Part shown: positions 24,300 through 33,853 of the stretch, piece by piece
Layout of the letters: the number at the start of each line of letters is the position of its first letter
How positions within the stretch are numbered: position 1 is the stretch's first letter
Source of the DNA: Paraburkholderia acidisoli
GTDB lineage: Bacteria > Pseudomonadota > Gammaproteobacteria > Burkholderiales > Burkholderiaceae
Reading direction: 5' to 3'
DNA length: 64,000 nt
NCBI RefSeq assembly: GCF_009789675.1
Contig: NZ_CP046913.1
Span: 992,001 to 1,056,000 of the forward strand
Made by a program: the position numbers and the translations under genes
The notes under the pieces: model-generated
What the model saw: the letters and a program-made list of their open reading frames with translations, nothing else
The model's database searches: none
What the model was told of the DNA's origin: nothing

Positions 24300-25850
24300 A
24301 TGGCAGCAGAAAAGCTCATCATCTTCGATACGACTTTGCGTGACGGCGAGCAATCGCCCGGTGCGTCGATGACGAAGGAAGAGAAAATCCGCATCGCGAA
24401 GCAGCTCGAACGGATGAAGGTCGACATCATCGAAGCCGGCTTCGCGGCCAGCTCGAACGGCGACTTCGACGCGATCCACACGATCGCCGGCATGGTGAAG
24501 GACAGCACGATCTGTTCGCTCGCGCGTGCCAACGACAAGGACATCCAGCGCGCCGCCGACGCGCTCAAGCCCGCCGACCACTTCCGCATTCACACCTTCA
24601 TCGCCACGTCGCCGCTGCACATGGAGAAGAAGCTGCGCATGTCGCCGGAGCAGGTGCTCGAGCAGGCGAAGCTCGCGGTGCGTTTCGCGCGCAAGTTCAC
24701 CAATGACGTGGAATTTTCGCCCGAAGACGGCAGCCGCTCGGACATGGACTTCCTGTGCCGCGTGCTCGAAGCCGTGATCGCCGAGGGCGCGACCACGATC
24801 AATATCGCCGATACGGTCGGCTACGGCGTGCCGGAACTGTACGGTCAGCTCGTGAAGACGCTGCGCGAGCGCATTCCGAATTCCGACAAAGCCGTGTTCT
24901 CGGTGCACTGCCACAACGACCTCGGCATGGCCGTGGCGAACTCGCTGGCCGGCGTGCAGATCGGCGGCGCGCGTCAGGTGGAATGCACGATCAACGGTCT
25001 CGGCGAGCGCGCGGGCAACACGTCGCTCGAAGAAATCGTCATGGCCGTGAAGACGCGCAAGGACTACTTCGGCCTCGATCTCGGCATCGACACGACGCAG
25101 ATCGTGCCGGCTTCGAAGCTCGTCTCGCAAATCACCGGTTTCGTGGTGCAGCCGAACAAGGCGGTCGTGGGCGCGAACGCGTTTGCCCACGCTTCCGGCA
25201 TCCACCAGGACGGCGTGCTCAAGGCGCGCGATACCTACGAAATCATGCGTGCGGAAGACGTGGGCTGGAGCGCGAACAAGATCGTGCTCGGCAAGCTCTC
25301 GGGCCGTAACGCGTTCAAGCAGCGTCTCCAGGAGCTCGGCATCCAGCTCGAAAGCGAAGCCGAACTCAACAGTGCGTTCGCCCGCTTCAAGGAACTCGCC
25401 GACCGCAAGTCTGAAATCTTCGACGAAGACATCATCGCCATCGTCACGGAAGAATCGGCCGAAGCGCAGGAGAAGGAGCACTACAAGTTCATCTCGCTCG
25501 CGCAGCGCTCGGAAACGGGCGAGCGCCCGCACGCGCGCATCGTGTTCTCGGCCGACGGCAAGGAAGTCACGGGCGAGGCCGCAGGCAACGGTCCCGTGGA
25601 CGCCACGCTCAACGCGATCGAAACCGAAGTGGGCAGCGGCTCGGAATTGCTGCTGTATTCCGTGAACGCGATCACCACGGGCACGCAGGCGCAGGGCGAA
25701 GTGACGGTGCGCCTCTCGAAGGCCGGCCGCATCGTCAACGGCGTGGGCACCGACCCGGATATCGTCGCGGCATCGGCTAAGGCGTATATCTCGGCGCTCA
25801 ACAAGCTCTACTCGTCGGATACCGACAAGCTGAACCCGCAGCGCTCGTAA
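24300..25850 (+). CDS. leuA: 2-isopropylmalate synthase
   Basis: A 516-residue enzyme condensing 2-oxoisovalerate with acetyl-CoA, the first committed step to leucine. The TIM-barrel domain opens [17 protein letters not shown] (metal Asp and catalytic Arg) and has HCHNDLGMA and [10 protein letters not shown] linker and a C-terminal leucine-binding regulatory domain follow (from about residue 400). The length matches the ~510-residue LeuA1 type. TGGAGA precedes the ATG. It is transcribed alone between the leader peptide and the terminator at 25904. Confidence 0.97.
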   Translation: MAAEKLIIFDTTLRDGEQSPGASMTKEEKIRIAKQLERMKVDIIEAGFAASSNGDFDAIHTIAGMVKDSTICSLARANDKDIQRAADALKPADHFRIHTFIATSPLHMEKKLRMSPEQVLEQAKLAVRFARKFTNDVEFSPEDGSRSDMDFLCRVLEAVIAEGATTINIADTVGYGVPELYGQLVKTLRERIPNSDKAVFSVHCHNDLGMAVANSLAGVQIGGARQVECTINGLGERAGNTSLEEIVMAVKTRKDYFGLDLGIDTTQIVPASKLVSQITGFVVQPNKAVVGANAFAHASGIHQDGVLKARDTYEIMRAEDVGWSANKIVLGKLSGRNAFKQRLQELGIQLESEAELNSAFARFKELADRKSEIFDEDIIAIVTEESAEAQEKEHYKFISLAQRSETGERPHARIVFSADGKEVTGEAAGNGPVDATLNAIETEVGSGSELLLYSVNAITTGTQAQGEVTVRLSKAGRIVNGVGTDPDIVAASAKAYISALNKLYSSDTDKLNPQRS

Positions 25851-25903
25851 GCGGCGGCGGGGCGCGTCTCACCGTGCCCCGCTGGCTTCTCGCACACGGC
25901 GAT

Positions 25904-25940
25904 AAAAAACCCCTGGCTCGCAAGCGCGCAGGGGTTTTTT
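25904..25940. terminator. Bidirectional terminator between leuA and the convergent lipoprotein gene
   Basis: AAAAAACCCCTG (25904-25915) mirrors CAGGGGTTTTTT (25929-25940) around a 13-base loop. A's on one side and T's on the other let it stop transcripts from both convergent genes. Confidence 0.9.
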
Positions 25941-25971
25941 CTTTGGGCGATGGCCGGTAAGGGCCGCGCGT

Positions 25972-26511
25972 TCAGAACAGGCTGCGGCGGTCCGGGTCGT
26001 GCAGCGGGTCGGGCGTTTTCTGCGTGAGGCGCAGGATGCCGTCGTCGTCGAAATAGAAGTTGTAGAGGAAGTACCACACGTTGTCTTCCTCGTAGCGATA
26101 CGTCCAGACGTTGCGCTTCATGAGCGGGAAGTACGCGGTCTCGACCGGGCGGCCGAAATTCACGAGCACGTCCTTGCGCGTCCATGTGCCGATCTGCGCG
26201 CGGTAGAACTCGTTCACCTGCAGCACCTGGCGCAGGTTCACCACTTTGCCGTTGGCGTCGATGTCGGCGGCGGTGGTGGTTTCGCCCATGGGCTGCGTGG
26301 GCCACATCAGACGCTTGCCGCCGTCGGGCAGGTCGTAGGTCTCGCGCGGCGGCCCGAAGCGGGCGATCACCGATTGCGCGTCGTCGCCGGCATGGAATTG
26401 CTGCCACGGCTGGGCGCACCCGGCCAGCGCGAGCGCACCCACGCCCGCCGCGAGAGCAAGGCGAGCGTGGCGGGTGCGCGCCGCGAGCGCAGGAAGAAGG
26501 CGGATGAGCAT
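25972..26511 (-). CDS. Lipoprotein with BamE/SmpA-like region, function unknown
   Basis: A 179-residue secreted lipoprotein. The signal peptide ends in the lipobox Leu29-Ala-Gly-Cys32 (LAGC). The mature part begins AQPWQQFHAGDDAQSVIARF with GPPRETYDLPDGGKRLMWPT, the 'G-x-P' turn of BamE/SmpA-like domains, and then repeats the pattern (DVLVNFGRPVETAYFP). A Tyr/Trp-rich strand segment (WTYRYEEDNVWYFLYNFYFD) follows. It is probably an outer-membrane-anchored protein, but not BamE itself by length or order. It is convergent with leuA. Confidence 0.8.
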   Translation of the reverse strand: MLIRLLPALAARTRHARLALAAGVGALALAGCAQPWQQFHAGDDAQSVIARFGPPRETYDLPDGGKRLMWPTQPMGETTTAADIDANGKVVNLRQVLQVNEFYRAQIGTWTRKDVLVNFGRPVETAYFPLMKRNVWTYRYEEDNVWYFLYNFYFDDDGILRLTQKTPDPLHDPDRRSLF

Positions 26512-26650
26512 GGAGTGTCCCCGAAAATCGATCGCTTATTTTGACACGGCCTTCGACGCCGCGCGCGATCGCGTTGTAGGCCGACCGTCTTGCCGACGGG
26601 CTTGCCGCGTGGCGCCCGGGCGTCCTATGATCCGCGCTTCGACCGGCGCT

Positions 26651-26660
26651 TGACCGGTCA
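26651..26660. promoter_or_regulatory. TGACCGGTCA palindrome upstream of the substrate-binding protein gene
   Basis: A perfect 10-bp palindrome 28 bases before the ATG at 26689, with a second GACCGG half at 26641-26646. Its position would suit an operator. There is no other support. Confidence 0.3.
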
Positions 26661-26688
26661 CGAAACCGACGCGGAAGAAACCACACGC

Positions 26689-28017
26689 ATGAAGGCACGA
26701 ATCACGCACCGGCTCGCGATTGCCGCGAGGCAACTGGCCACCTCGACGTTGATGGCGACGGCAGCGATCGCGGCAACGCTAACCGCCGCACCGGCGCACG
26801 CGGCCGACGCCGCGCCCGCGGGCAAGCCCATCCCGCTCGCGCTGATCGAAGGCATGTCGGGGCCGTTCGCCGACGCGGGCGCGGCCGTCGAGCGCAACCT
26901 GCGCTTCGGCGTGGAGCGCGTCAACGCGCAGGGCGGCGTGATGCTGCGCGACGGGCGGCATCCGCTCGAACTCGTCGTGCTCGACAGCAAGGGCAGCACG
27001 GAGGCCGCGCTCGTGCAGTTGCGCGCGGCGCAGGACCGGCATATCGGCTATGTGATGCAGGGCAACAGCTCGGCCGTGGCCGCCGCGCTCGTGACGGCGA
27101 TCGATCGCCAGAACGCGCGCGAGCCCGATAACCGCGAGCTGTTCCTCAACTATTCCGCCGACGATCCCGCGCTGACCAACGCCGCCTGCAGCTTCTGGCA
27201 CTTCCGCTTCGACGCGCACGCGGGCATGCGCATGGACGCGCTCGCGGACGTGATTGCCGCCGACAAGTCGGTGAAAAAGGTCTACCTGATCAACCAGGAC
27301 TACAGCTTCGGCCACGACGTGAGCACGCTCGCGCGCGCGGCGCTGGCGAAGGACCGGCCCGACATCGCCGTGGTCGGCGACACGTTTCATCCGATCGGCC
27401 GGGTCAAGGATTTCGCGCCTTACATCGCGAAGATCCGCGCGGCCGGCGCCGACGCCGTCATCACCGGCAACTGGGGCAACGACCTCACGCTTCTCGTGAA
27501 GGCCGCGCGCGAACAGGGCCTGGAAACGAAGTTCTACACGTTCTACGGCAACAGCCTGGGCGCACCGGCGGCTCTCGGCGACGCGGGCGTGCAGCGTGTG
27601 ATGGCCGTGGCCGACTGGCATCCGAACGCGGGCGGCGCGGCCTCGGACGCGTGGTACAAGGCATTCCGCGCGCGCTACCCGGCGGCGCAGGACGATTACC
27701 CCGTGCTGCGCATGTCGATGATGGTGGAAATGCTCGCGCAGGCGATGAACCAGGCCGGCACGGCGGAGCCCACGGCGGTCGCGAAGGCGCTCGAAGGGCT
27801 GCATTTCAGCGGCGAGGCAAGCCGTTTCCACCCCATGTGGATCCGCGCCGACGACCACCAGACGATCCAGCCCCTTTACGTCATGCAGATGGACAAACAG
27901 GGCGCGAACGGCGTGCGCTACGACAACGAGGGCTCGGGCTACGGTTTCCGCACGGTGCTGGCACTGCCCGCCGAGCGCACGGTGCCGCCCACGACCTGCC
28001 GCATGCAGCGGCCTTGA
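26689..28017 (+). CDS. Branched-chain amino-acid-type ABC transporter substrate-binding protein (LivK-like)
   Basis: A 442-residue periplasmic binding protein. The signal peptide runs to about residue 38 (cleavage after AHA). The mature part has the type I periplasmic-binding fold: PLALIEGMSGPFADAGAAVE, GMRMDALADV, VYLINQDYSFGHDVS, IRAAGADAVITGNWGNDLTL and a C-terminal lobe ending PTTCRMQRP. No permease or ATPase gene is next to it, so it is an orphan component. The ligand could be an amino acid, amide or aromatic acid; the sequence alone does not say. The chosen ATG has GGAAGAAA upstream. Confidence 0.88.
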   Translation: MKARITHRLAIAARQLATSTLMATAAIAATLTAAPAHAADAAPAGKPIPLALIEGMSGPFADAGAAVERNLRFGVERVNAQGGVMLRDGRHPLELVVLDSKGSTEAALVQLRAAQDRHIGYVMQGNSSAVAAALVTAIDRQNAREPDNRELFLNYSADDPALTNAACSFWHFRFDAHAGMRMDALADVIAADKSVKKVYLINQDYSFGHDVSTLARAALAKDRPDIAVVGDTFHPIGRVKDFAPYIAKIRAAGADAVITGNWGNDLTLLVKAAREQGLETKFYTFYGNSLGAPAALGDAGVQRVMAVADWHPNAGGAASDAWYKAFRARYPAAQDDYPVLRMSMMVEMLAQAMNQAGTAEPTAVAKALEGLHFSGEASRFHPMWIRADDHQTIQPLYVMQMDKQGANGVRYDNEGSGYGFRTVLALPAERTVPPTTCRMQRP

Positions 28018-28095
28018 TGCCCGTGTCCCGCTGCGCGGGCTCGCCGCGCCCGCGCGCGCCTTTCTCGGGCAGCGGTTCGCGGCAAATCGGCGCTG

Positions 28096-28104
28096 TGCTA
28101 CAAT
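28096..28104 (+). promoter_or_regulatory. Extended -10 promoter of rpsO
   Basis: TG-C-TACAAT is an extended -10 element (TG at 28096-28097, TACAAT at 28099-28104). The expected start at about 28111 is the first base of the hairpin described next. No good -35 is seen, which is usual for extended -10 promoters. Confidence 0.6.
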
Positions 28105-28110
28105 GCTGGT

Positions 28111-28132
28111 CTTGCCGTATTTCCATGGCAAG
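28111..28132 (+). promoter_or_regulatory. 5'-terminal hairpin of the rpsO leader
   Basis: CTTGCCGT (28111-28118) pairs with ATGGCAAG (28125-28132), counting one G-U pair, around a 6-base loop. It would sit at the very 5' end of the rpsO transcript. It could protect the mRNA or serve in S15 autoregulation, which is known for rpsO in E. coli through a different, downstream structure. Confidence 0.5.
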
Positions 28133-28197
28133 AATTTGACTCATACACGGCACGGCCATTCTTCCGTGACCGCCTGTTAGAAACAAAGGAAAAGCAA

Positions 28198-28467
28198 ATG
28201 TCCGTCGCAGATATCAAGAAGTCCGAAGTCGTTGCGCAATTCGCGCGCGGCACGGGTGACACGGGTTCGCCCGAAGTTCAGGTTGCGCTCCTCACGTCGC
28301 GCATCAACGAACTCACGGGTCACTTCAAGTCGCACGCCAAAGATCACCACAGCCGCCGCGGTCTGCTGCGCATGGTGAGCCGTCGCCGCAAGCTGCTCGA
28401 CTACCTGAAGGGCAAGGACGCTGACCGTTACCGCGCGCTGATCGAAAAGCTGGGTCTGCGCAAGTAA
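28198..28467 (+). CDS. rpsO: 30S ribosomal protein S15
   Basis: An 89-residue primary binder of 16S rRNA. It shows [40 protein letters not shown] and [13 protein letters not shown], the invariant S15 core. Length equals the bacterial standard. AAAGGAAAAGCAA precedes the ATG. It is followed by a terminator and then pnp, the classic rpsO-pnp arrangement. Confidence 0.98.
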   Translation: MSVADIKKSEVVAQFARGTGDTGSPEVQVALLTSRINELTGHFKSHAKDHHSRRGLLRMVSRRRKLLDYLKGKDADRYRALIEKLGLRK

Positions 28468-28487
28468 CCGGAAGGTCTTCCACAAAG

Positions 28488-28528
28488 ATGCCTGTGTCAG
28501 TTTCCGCTGATGCAGGCATTTTGTTTTT
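28488..28528 (+). terminator. Terminator between rpsO and pnp
   Basis: ATGCCTG (28488-28494) and CAGGCAT (28513-28519) form the base of a stem, with TCAG/CTGA pairing inside, followed by TTTTGTTTTT. As in other bacteria, it may be partly read through into pnp. Confidence 0.8.
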
Positions 28529-28840
28529 GAACGGTACGCTTCCCGTGATGCGCATCGTTCGAAAACATCGGCATGACCGAAGTTTCGGACGTGCACGGCA
28601 GTAGAAAGCAGCAAAAAAGCAGGAAAAGGCAGCAAAAGGCAGCAAGCGCAGTAACCAGCAGCAGGCCAAGCCACGGGGCAGAGCTCTGTGTCATTCCAGC
28701 AGATCGTGCGCGACTGTGTCGCAACCGCGCGTACCGCTGGAATGGCATAACACTCCTCTTCCTGCGCGGTGCCGGTCCTGTCTTGCCGTGACGTTCGCGT
28801 GTGCGAACGCCGCATAACAAATGAGTAAGGAGTGAGTGAT
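28529..28840 (+). promoter_or_regulatory. pnp leader region with A/G-rich repeats and a long stem-loop
   Basis: This 312-bp stretch holds no gene. At 28600-28645 lies an unstructured purine-rich run with two exact tandem copies of AAAAGGCAGC (28624-28633, 28634-28643) and looser copies around them. At 28692-28744 is a long stem-loop: CATTCCAGC (28692-28700) with GCTGGAATG (28736-28744), and inside it GCGCG (28708-28712) with CGCGC (28726-28730). In E. coli the pnp leader contains a long stem cut by RNase III to allow autoregulation by PNPase. This structure, ~100 bases before the start, could play the same part. Confidence 0.6.
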
Positions 28841-30985
28841 ATGACGATGTTCAACAAGGTCGTGAAGGAATTCAAGTGGGGCCAGCACAACGTTCGCCTC
28901 GAAACGGGTGAGATCGCCCGTCAGGCCAGCGGCGCGGTGATCGTCGACGTCGAAGACACCGTCGTGCTCGCCACCGTCGTCGGCGCGAAGACGGCCAAGC
29001 CGGGTCAGGACTTCTTCCCGCTCACCGTCGACTACCTCGAAAAGACCTATTCGGCCGGCAAGATCCCGGGCGGCTTCTTCCGTCGCGAAGGCCGTCCGTC
29101 GGAAGGCGAAACGCTGATCTCGCGCCTGATCGACCGTCCGCTGCGCCCGCTCTTCCCGGAAGGCTTCTACAACGAAGTCCAGGTCGTGATCCACGTCCTG
29201 TCGATCAACCCGGAAATCCCGGCTGACATCCCCGCGCTGATCGGCGCGTCGGCTGCGCTGGCGATCTCGGGTCTGCCGTTCAACGGCCCGGTGGGCGCCG
29301 CACGCGTGGCCTACATCGACAACGAATTCGTTCTGAACCCGACGCGCTCGCAAAGCAAGCAGTCGCGCCTCGACCTCGTGGTCGCCGGCACGGAACGCGC
29401 TGTGCTGATGGTGGAATCGGAAGCCGACCAGCTGCCGGAAGACGTGATGCTCGGCGCGGTCGTGTTCGGCCACGAACAGATGCAAACCGCCATCGACGCG
29501 ATCCACGAACTGGTTCGCGACGGCGGCAAGCCCGAGTGGAACTGGCAGCCGGCGCCGAAGGACGAAGCCCTGATCGGCCGCGTCACCGACATCGCCTACA
29601 ACGAACTGCTCGCCGCGTATCAACTGCGCGACAAGCAACAGCGTTCGGCCAAGCTGAAGGAAGTCTACGCGGCGACCTCGGCGAAGCTCGAAGCCGAAGC
29701 GGCGGCAGCCGGCACGACGGCAGCCGACAAGGCCACCGTCGGCAACATGATGTTCGACCTCGAAGCGAAGATCGTCCGTACGCAGATCCTGAACGGCGAG
29801 CCGCGTATCGACGGCCGCGACACGCGCACGGTGCGCCCGATCGAGATCCGCACGGGCGTCCTGCCGCGTACGCACGGTTCGGCGCTGTTCACGCGTGGCG
29901 AAACGCAGGCGCTGGTGGTGGCCACGCTCGGCACCAAGGGCGACGAGCAGATCATCGACGCGCTCGAAGGCGAGTACCGCGACCGCTTCATGCTCCACTA
30001 CAACATGCCTCCGTTCGCGACCGGCGAAACGGGCCGCGTGGGTTCGCCCAAGCGCCGTGAAGTCGGCCACGGCCGTCTCGCCAAGCGCGCGCTCGTCGCG
30101 TGCCTGCCGAGCGCCGAAGAGTTCGGCTACTCGATCCGCGTCGTTTCGGAAATCACCGAATCGAACGGTTCGTCGTCGATGGCTTCGGTCTGCGGCGGCT
30201 GCCTCGCGCTGATGGACGCCGGCGTGCCGATGAAGGCGCACGTCGCCGGTATCGCGATGGGCCTGATCCTCGAAGGTAACAAGTTCGCCGTGCTGACCGA
30301 CATCCTCGGCGACGAAGATCACCTCGGCGACATGGACTTCAAGGTGGCGGGTACGGAAGCGGGCGTGACCGCGCTGCAGATGGACATCAAGATCCAGGGC
30401 ATCACCAAGGAAATCATGCAGGTCGCGCTCGCGCAAGCGAACGAAGCCCGTCTGCACATCCTCGGCAAGATGACCTCGGCGGTCTCGGGCGTGAACACGG
30501 AACTGTCGGCTTACGCGCCGCGCATGATCACCATCAAGATCAATCCGGAAAAGATCCGCGACGTGATCGGCAAGGGCGGTTCGGTGATCCGCGCGCTGAC
30601 GGAAGAAACCGGCACGACGATCGACATCTCCGACGACGGCGTCGTGACCATCGCCTCGACCTCGAGCGAAGGCATGGCTGAAGCGAAGAAGCGCATCGAA
30701 AACATCACGGCCGAAATCGAAGTCGGTCAGGTGTACGAAGGCGCGGTCCTCAAGCTGCTCGACTTCGGCGCGATCGTGAACCTGCTGCCGGGCAAGGACG
30801 GCCTGCTGCACATCTCCGAAATCGCCAACGAGCGTATCAAGGACATCAACGACTACCTGAAGGAAGGCCAGGTCGTGAAGGTCAAGGTCATCCAGACGGA
30901 CGAGAAGGGTCGTGTGCGTCTGTCCGCCAAGGCGCTGCTCAACGAGCAGAGCGGCGGCGCACCGCAGGGCGAACCGCAGCAATAA
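28841..30985 (+). CDS. pnp: Polyribonucleotide nucleotidyltransferase (PNPase)
   Basis: A 714-residue 3'-5' phosphorolytic RNase. Two RNase PH domains (about 10-140 and 325-460) flank a helical domain. The catalytic segment [19 protein letters not shown] lies in the second. KH ([20 protein letters not shown]) and S1 ([20 protein letters not shown]) RNA-binding domains end the protein. I use the ATG at 28841, eight bases after AAGGAG. An in-frame GTG at 28832 overlaps that ribosome site and is unlikely. PNPase also joins the RNA degradosome. Confidence 0.97.
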   Translation: MTMFNKVVKEFKWGQHNVRLETGEIARQASGAVIVDVEDTVVLATVVGAKTAKPGQDFFPLTVDYLEKTYSAGKIPGGFFRREGRPSEGETLISRLIDRPLRPLFPEGFYNEVQVVIHVLSINPEIPADIPALIGASAALAISGLPFNGPVGAARVAYIDNEFVLNPTRSQSKQSRLDLVVAGTERAVLMVESEADQLPEDVMLGAVVFGHEQMQTAIDAIHELVRDGGKPEWNWQPAPKDEALIGRVTDIAYNELLAAYQLRDKQQRSAKLKEVYAATSAKLEAEAAAAGTTAADKATVGNMMFDLEAKIVRTQILNGEPRIDGRDTRTVRPIEIRTGVLPRTHGSALFTRGETQALVVATLGTKGDEQIIDALEGEYRDRFMLHYNMPPFATGETGRVGSPKRREVGHGRLAKRALVACLPSAEEFGYSIRVVSEITESNGSSSMASVCGGCLALMDAGVPMKAHVAGIAMGLILEGNKFAVLTDILGDEDHLGDMDFKVAGTEAGVTALQMDIKIQGITKEIMQVALAQANEARLHILGKMTSAVSGVNTELSAYAPRMITIKINPEKIRDVIGKGGSVIRALTEETGTTIDISDDGVVTIASTSSEGMAEAKKRIENITAEIEVGQVYEGAVLKLLDFGAIVNLLPGKDGLLHISEIANERIKDINDYLKEGQVVKVKVIQTDEKGRVRLSAKALLNEQSGGAPQGEPQQ

Positions 30986-31000
30986 AGCGATAAGCTCGAA

Positions 31001-31037
31001 CGGCCGGCAGCGTGTCACACGCGCCGGCCGTTTTTTT
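31001..31037 (+). terminator. Strong rho-independent terminator after pnp
   Basis: CGGCCGGC (31001-31008) pairs with GCCGGCCG (31023-31030), and the inner GCGTGT pairs with ACACGC, giving an almost continuous stem, followed by seven T's. Confidence 0.95.
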
Positions 31038-31125
31038 ATGAGAATGTGAGGCAGGATGGCACTGCGCCTGCGCGGCGGACGCAATGCCATCCAGACCAAC
31101 GCTTGTCGCTTCAGGGAGACGCAAG

Positions 31126-32139
31126 ATGAAGGCAGTGGAGATTACGGAATTCGGTGCGCCGGACGTGCTCAAGCTGGCCGAACGGCCCACCCCCGAGCCG
31201 AAGGCCGGCGAAGTGCTGATCAAGGTGAGCGCCTCGGGCGTGAATCGCCCCGACGTGTTCCAGCGCAAGGGCTCGTATGCGCCGCCGCCGGGCATTTCCG
31301 ATCTGCCGGGGCTGGAAGTGGCGGGCGAGATCGTGGGCGGCACGATCGACGAGAAGAACAATCCGTTCGGGCTGAAGGTGGGCGATCGCGTATGCGCGCT
31401 GATCGCGGGCGGCGGCTATGCCGAGTACGCGGTCGCGCCGCTCGTCCAGTGTTTGCCGGTGCCCCAGGGCTTGAGCGACATCGAAGCCGCGTCGCTGCCC
31501 GAGACCTTCTTCACGGTCTGGAGCAACGTGTTCCAGCGCGCGCAACTCGGCAAAGGCGAGGGCGGCGAGAACGAAACGCTGCTGGTGCAGGGCGGATCGA
31601 GCGGGATCGGCGTCACGGCGATCCAGATCGCGCATGCGCTCGGTTTCCGCGTGTTCGCGACGGCCGGTTCGGACGACAAGTGCCGCGCCTGCGAGGAGCT
31701 GGGCGCCGAACGCGCGATCAACTATCGCGACGGCGACTTCGTCGAAGTGGTGAAGGCGCTCACGAACGACCGCGGGGTGGACGTGATCCTCGACATGGTG
31801 GCGGGCGGCTACGTGCCGCGCGAGTTGTCCGCGCTGGCGGACGGCGGCCGTATCGTGCTGATCGCGACGCTGGGTGGCGCGAAAGCCGAGGTCAACATGG
31901 CCGAAATCATGCGCCGCCGTTTGACGATCACCGGTTCGACGCTGCGCGCCCGCTCGGTCGAGTTCAAGGCGCAGATCGCGCAAGAGCTGAAGGCGCGCGT
32001 GTGGCCCCTCATCGAAGAAGGGCGCATCAAGCCGGTCGTGTTCCGCGTGTTCCCCGCCGCGCAGGCCGCCGAGGCGCATGCGCTCATGGAGAGCAGCGAG
32101 CATATCGGCAAGATCATGCTCGATTGGTCCAAAGCGTGA
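31126..32139 (+). CDS. NAD(P)H quinone oxidoreductase (PIG3/QOR family)
   Basis: A 337-residue medium-chain dehydrogenase of the zinc-free quinone oxidoreductase type. It opens MKAVEITEFGAPDVLKLAER and includes SGVNRPDVFQRKGSYAPPPG, the Rossmann loop VQGGSSGIGVTAIQIAHALG and NYRDGDFVEVVKALTNDRGV, all typical of TIGR02824 (PIG3-like) proteins. The GHE zinc motif of alcohol dehydrogenases is absent. AGGGAGACGCAAG precedes the ATG. It is a single gene between pnp and tpiA. Confidence 0.9.
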   Translation: MKAVEITEFGAPDVLKLAERPTPEPKAGEVLIKVSASGVNRPDVFQRKGSYAPPPGISDLPGLEVAGEIVGGTIDEKNNPFGLKVGDRVCALIAGGGYAEYAVAPLVQCLPVPQGLSDIEAASLPETFFTVWSNVFQRAQLGKGEGGENETLLVQGGSSGIGVTAIQIAHALGFRVFATAGSDDKCRACEELGAERAINYRDGDFVEVVKALTNDRGVDVILDMVAGGYVPRELSALADGGRIVLIATLGGAKAEVNMAEIMRRRLTITGSTLRARSVEFKAQIAQELKARVWPLIEEGRIKPVVFRVFPAAQAAEAHALMESSEHIGKIMLDWSKA

Positions 32140-32221
32140 CCGGTGCGGTGACGTGCGGGGTGCGTGCGATGCGCCGCGCTTGATTTTTCGGGCGTTTTTC
32201 GCACAAGCACGTCGCGCCGGT

Positions 32222-32251
32222 TTGACCCGCGTAGATTTCACGCAGTAAAAT
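32222..32251 (+). promoter_or_regulatory. Predicted tpiA promoter
   Basis: TTGACC (32222-32227) and TAAAAT (32246-32251) are separated by 18 bp. The start would be near 32258, 32 bases before the tpiA ATG. Confidence 0.6.
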
Positions 32252-32289
32252 TATGTGTTTTGCGTCCGCTTTTAACAGCAACCGGAACA

Positions 32290-33072
32290 ATGACGAATTC
32301 ACGATCGAAGCTTGTAGTCGGTAACTGGAAGATGCATGGCCGTCTCGCGGCCAACGCGGCCCTGCTGCAGGGTGTCGCGCAAGGCGCGCAGGCGCTGCCC
32401 GCGGAAGTGCGCGTTGGCGTGTGCGTGCCGTTTCCCTATCTTGCGCAAGCTCAGGCGTTGCTCGGCGGCAGCCGGGTCGCGTGGGGCGCGCAGGACGTGT
32501 CGGCGCACGAACAGGGCGCTTACACGGGCGAGATCGCCGCGGGCATGATTCTCGACTTCGAGGCGGCATACGCGATCGTGGGTCACTCGGAGCGTCGTGC
32601 GTATCACGGCGAAAGCTCGCAAGTCGTCGCGCAAAAAGCGCTGCGCGCGCTGACGGCGGGCCTCACGCCCATCGTTTGCGTGGGCGAAACGCTCGAGGAG
32701 CGCGAATCGGGCGCGACCGAGCGCGTCGTGGGCGCACAGCTCGATGCAGTGCTGGCGGCACTTTCGGTGGACGAGGCGGCGCGCATTGTCGTCGCGTACG
32801 AACCGGTCTGGGCCATCGGCACGGGCAAGAGCGCGACCACGGAGCAGGCGCAGCAGGTGCACGCGTTCCTGCGCGCGCGCCTCGCGGCCAAGGGCGCGCA
32901 GGTGGCGAACGTCTCGGTGCTGTACGGCGGCAGCGTGAAGCCGGAAAACGCGGCGGAACTGTTCCGCCAGGAAGACATCGACGGCGGCCTGATCGGCGGC
33001 GCGTCGTTGAAAGAAGGGGATTTCCTCGCGATCTGCGCGGCCGCTGCGGCGGGCGAGAGCGTCGCGGGCTAA
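32290..33072 (+). CDS. tpiA: Triose-phosphate isomerase
   Basis: A 260-residue TIM-barrel enzyme interconverting dihydroxyacetone phosphate and glyceraldehyde 3-phosphate. The substrate and catalytic residues are Asn12 and Lys14 (GNWKM), His99 (VGHSERR) and Glu171 ([12 protein letters not shown]), with the flexible loop following and [11 protein letters not shown] near the end. secG and tRNA-Leu follow, an order common in proteobacteria. Confidence 0.97.
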   Translation: MTNSRSKLVVGNWKMHGRLAANAALLQGVAQGAQALPAEVRVGVCVPFPYLAQAQALLGGSRVAWGAQDVSAHEQGAYTGEIAAGMILDFEAAYAIVGHSERRAYHGESSQVVAQKALRALTAGLTPIVCVGETLEERESGATERVVGAQLDAVLAALSVDEAARIVVAYEPVWAIGTGKSATTEQAQQVHAFLRARLAAKGAQVANVSVLYGGSVKPENAAELFRQEDIDGGLIGGASLKEGDFLAICAAAAAGESVAG

Positions 33073-33165
33073 CGGCTTGCGCACGACGCGAGGGCGTCGT
33101 GCGGGCGGCTTACACGTCCGGTTCGTCATGGGCCGGGCGTTTTAACCAGGACTCAGGTGAGTGTG

Positions 33166-33555
33166 ATGCTGTATTTGAAAACGTTGATTATCGTCGTTCA
33201 GCTTCTGTCGGCGCTCGGGGTGATCGGCCTCGTATTGCTGCAGCACGGCAAAGGTGCGGACATGGGTGCCGCATTCGGCAGCGGCGCGTCCGGCAGCCTC
33301 TTCGGCGCGAGCGGTTCGGCCAACTTTTTGTCGCGCACCACGGCGGTTCTCGCAACGGTGTTTTTCGTGTCCACGCTTGCATTAACCTACCTGGGGTCGT
33401 ATCATGCGAAGCCTTCGGCGGGCGTGCTCGGAGCGGCTGCACCGGCTCCTGTCGTGGCTTCGGCGCCTGTTGCCCCGGCATCGGTCGCCTCCGCTCCGGC
33501 TACGGCATCGCCGGCTGTGGCGGCCTCGAATCCGGGCAACGACGTTCCGAAATAA
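33166..33555 (+). CDS. secG: Preprotein translocase subunit SecG
   Basis: A 129-residue inner-membrane protein. Two hydrophobic helices (about 3-22 and 53-72) flank the conserved loop VLLQHGKGADMGAAFGSGASG, then SLFGASGSANFLSRTTA. The last ~50 residues are Ala/Pro/Val-rich, as in other Burkholderiales. It assists SecYE by aiding the SecA cycle. The ATG at 33166 lies just after AGGTGA; an in-frame GTG at 33157 is less likely. It is 93 bp after tpiA. Confidence 0.95.
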   Translation: MLYLKTLIIVVQLLSALGVIGLVLLQHGKGADMGAAFGSGASGSLFGASGSANFLSRTTAVLATVFFVSTLALTYLGSYHAKPSAGVLGAAAPAPVVASAPVAPASVASAPATASPAVAASNPGNDVPK

Positions 33556-33579
33556 ATTCTGAAAACTTGTTTTTGTGCG

Positions 33580-33608
33580 TTGAACAAAGTCCGGAAACAA
33601 GTTAGAAT
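33580..33608 (+). promoter_or_regulatory. Predicted promoter of tRNA-Leu
   Basis: TTGAAC (33580-33585) and TAGAAT (33603-33608) are 17 bp apart, giving a start near 33615 and a ~52-base 5' leader before the mature tRNA. Confidence 0.65.
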
Positions 33609-33666
33609 CTAAGTCTTGAAGCGATTCGCGGGTTGCAAGAATTTGTTGTCCCGGATTGTATGTAGT

Positions 33667-33751
33667 GCCGACGTGGTGAAATTGGTAGACACGCTATCTT
33701 GAGGGGGTAGTGGCGAAAGCTGTGCGAGTTCGAGTCTCGCCGTCGGCACCA
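33667..33751 (+). tRNA. tRNA-Leu (anticodon GAG)
   Basis: An 85-base class II tRNA with encoded CCA. The acceptor stem is GCCGACG paired with CGTCGGC (33741-33747). The D-arm contains GTGGTGAAATTGGTAGACAC. The anticodon stem CTATC/GGTAG holds the loop TTGAGGG, so the anticodon is GAG, reading CUC and CUU. A long variable arm (TGGCGAAAGCTG) follows, and the T-arm is GCGAG-TTCGAGT-CTCGC. Discriminator A and CCA end at 33751. Confidence 0.97.
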
Positions 33752-33765
33752 ATGTATTCTAAAAG

Positions 33766-33809
33766 ATGCCAGCCGCTTGCTTCAGCTTCGGCTGGCATTT
33801 TTGCTTTTT
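33766..33809 (+). terminator. Terminator after secG/tRNA-Leu
   Basis: Perfect 10-bp arms ATGCCAGCCG (33766-33775) and CGGCTGGCAT (33789-33798), then TTTTGCTTTTT. It isolates the tRNA unit from the nuo operon. Confidence 0.92.
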
Positions 33810-33853
33810 ACGTCGTGTTCGTTTTCTGTTCGCAGCGCGAAGTACGAAAGTGA

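Noticed and set aside
28691..31099. Open frame of 802 codons on the minus strand opposite pnp
   Set aside because: Spans pnp, its leader stem and its terminator; composition is that of a shadow frame.
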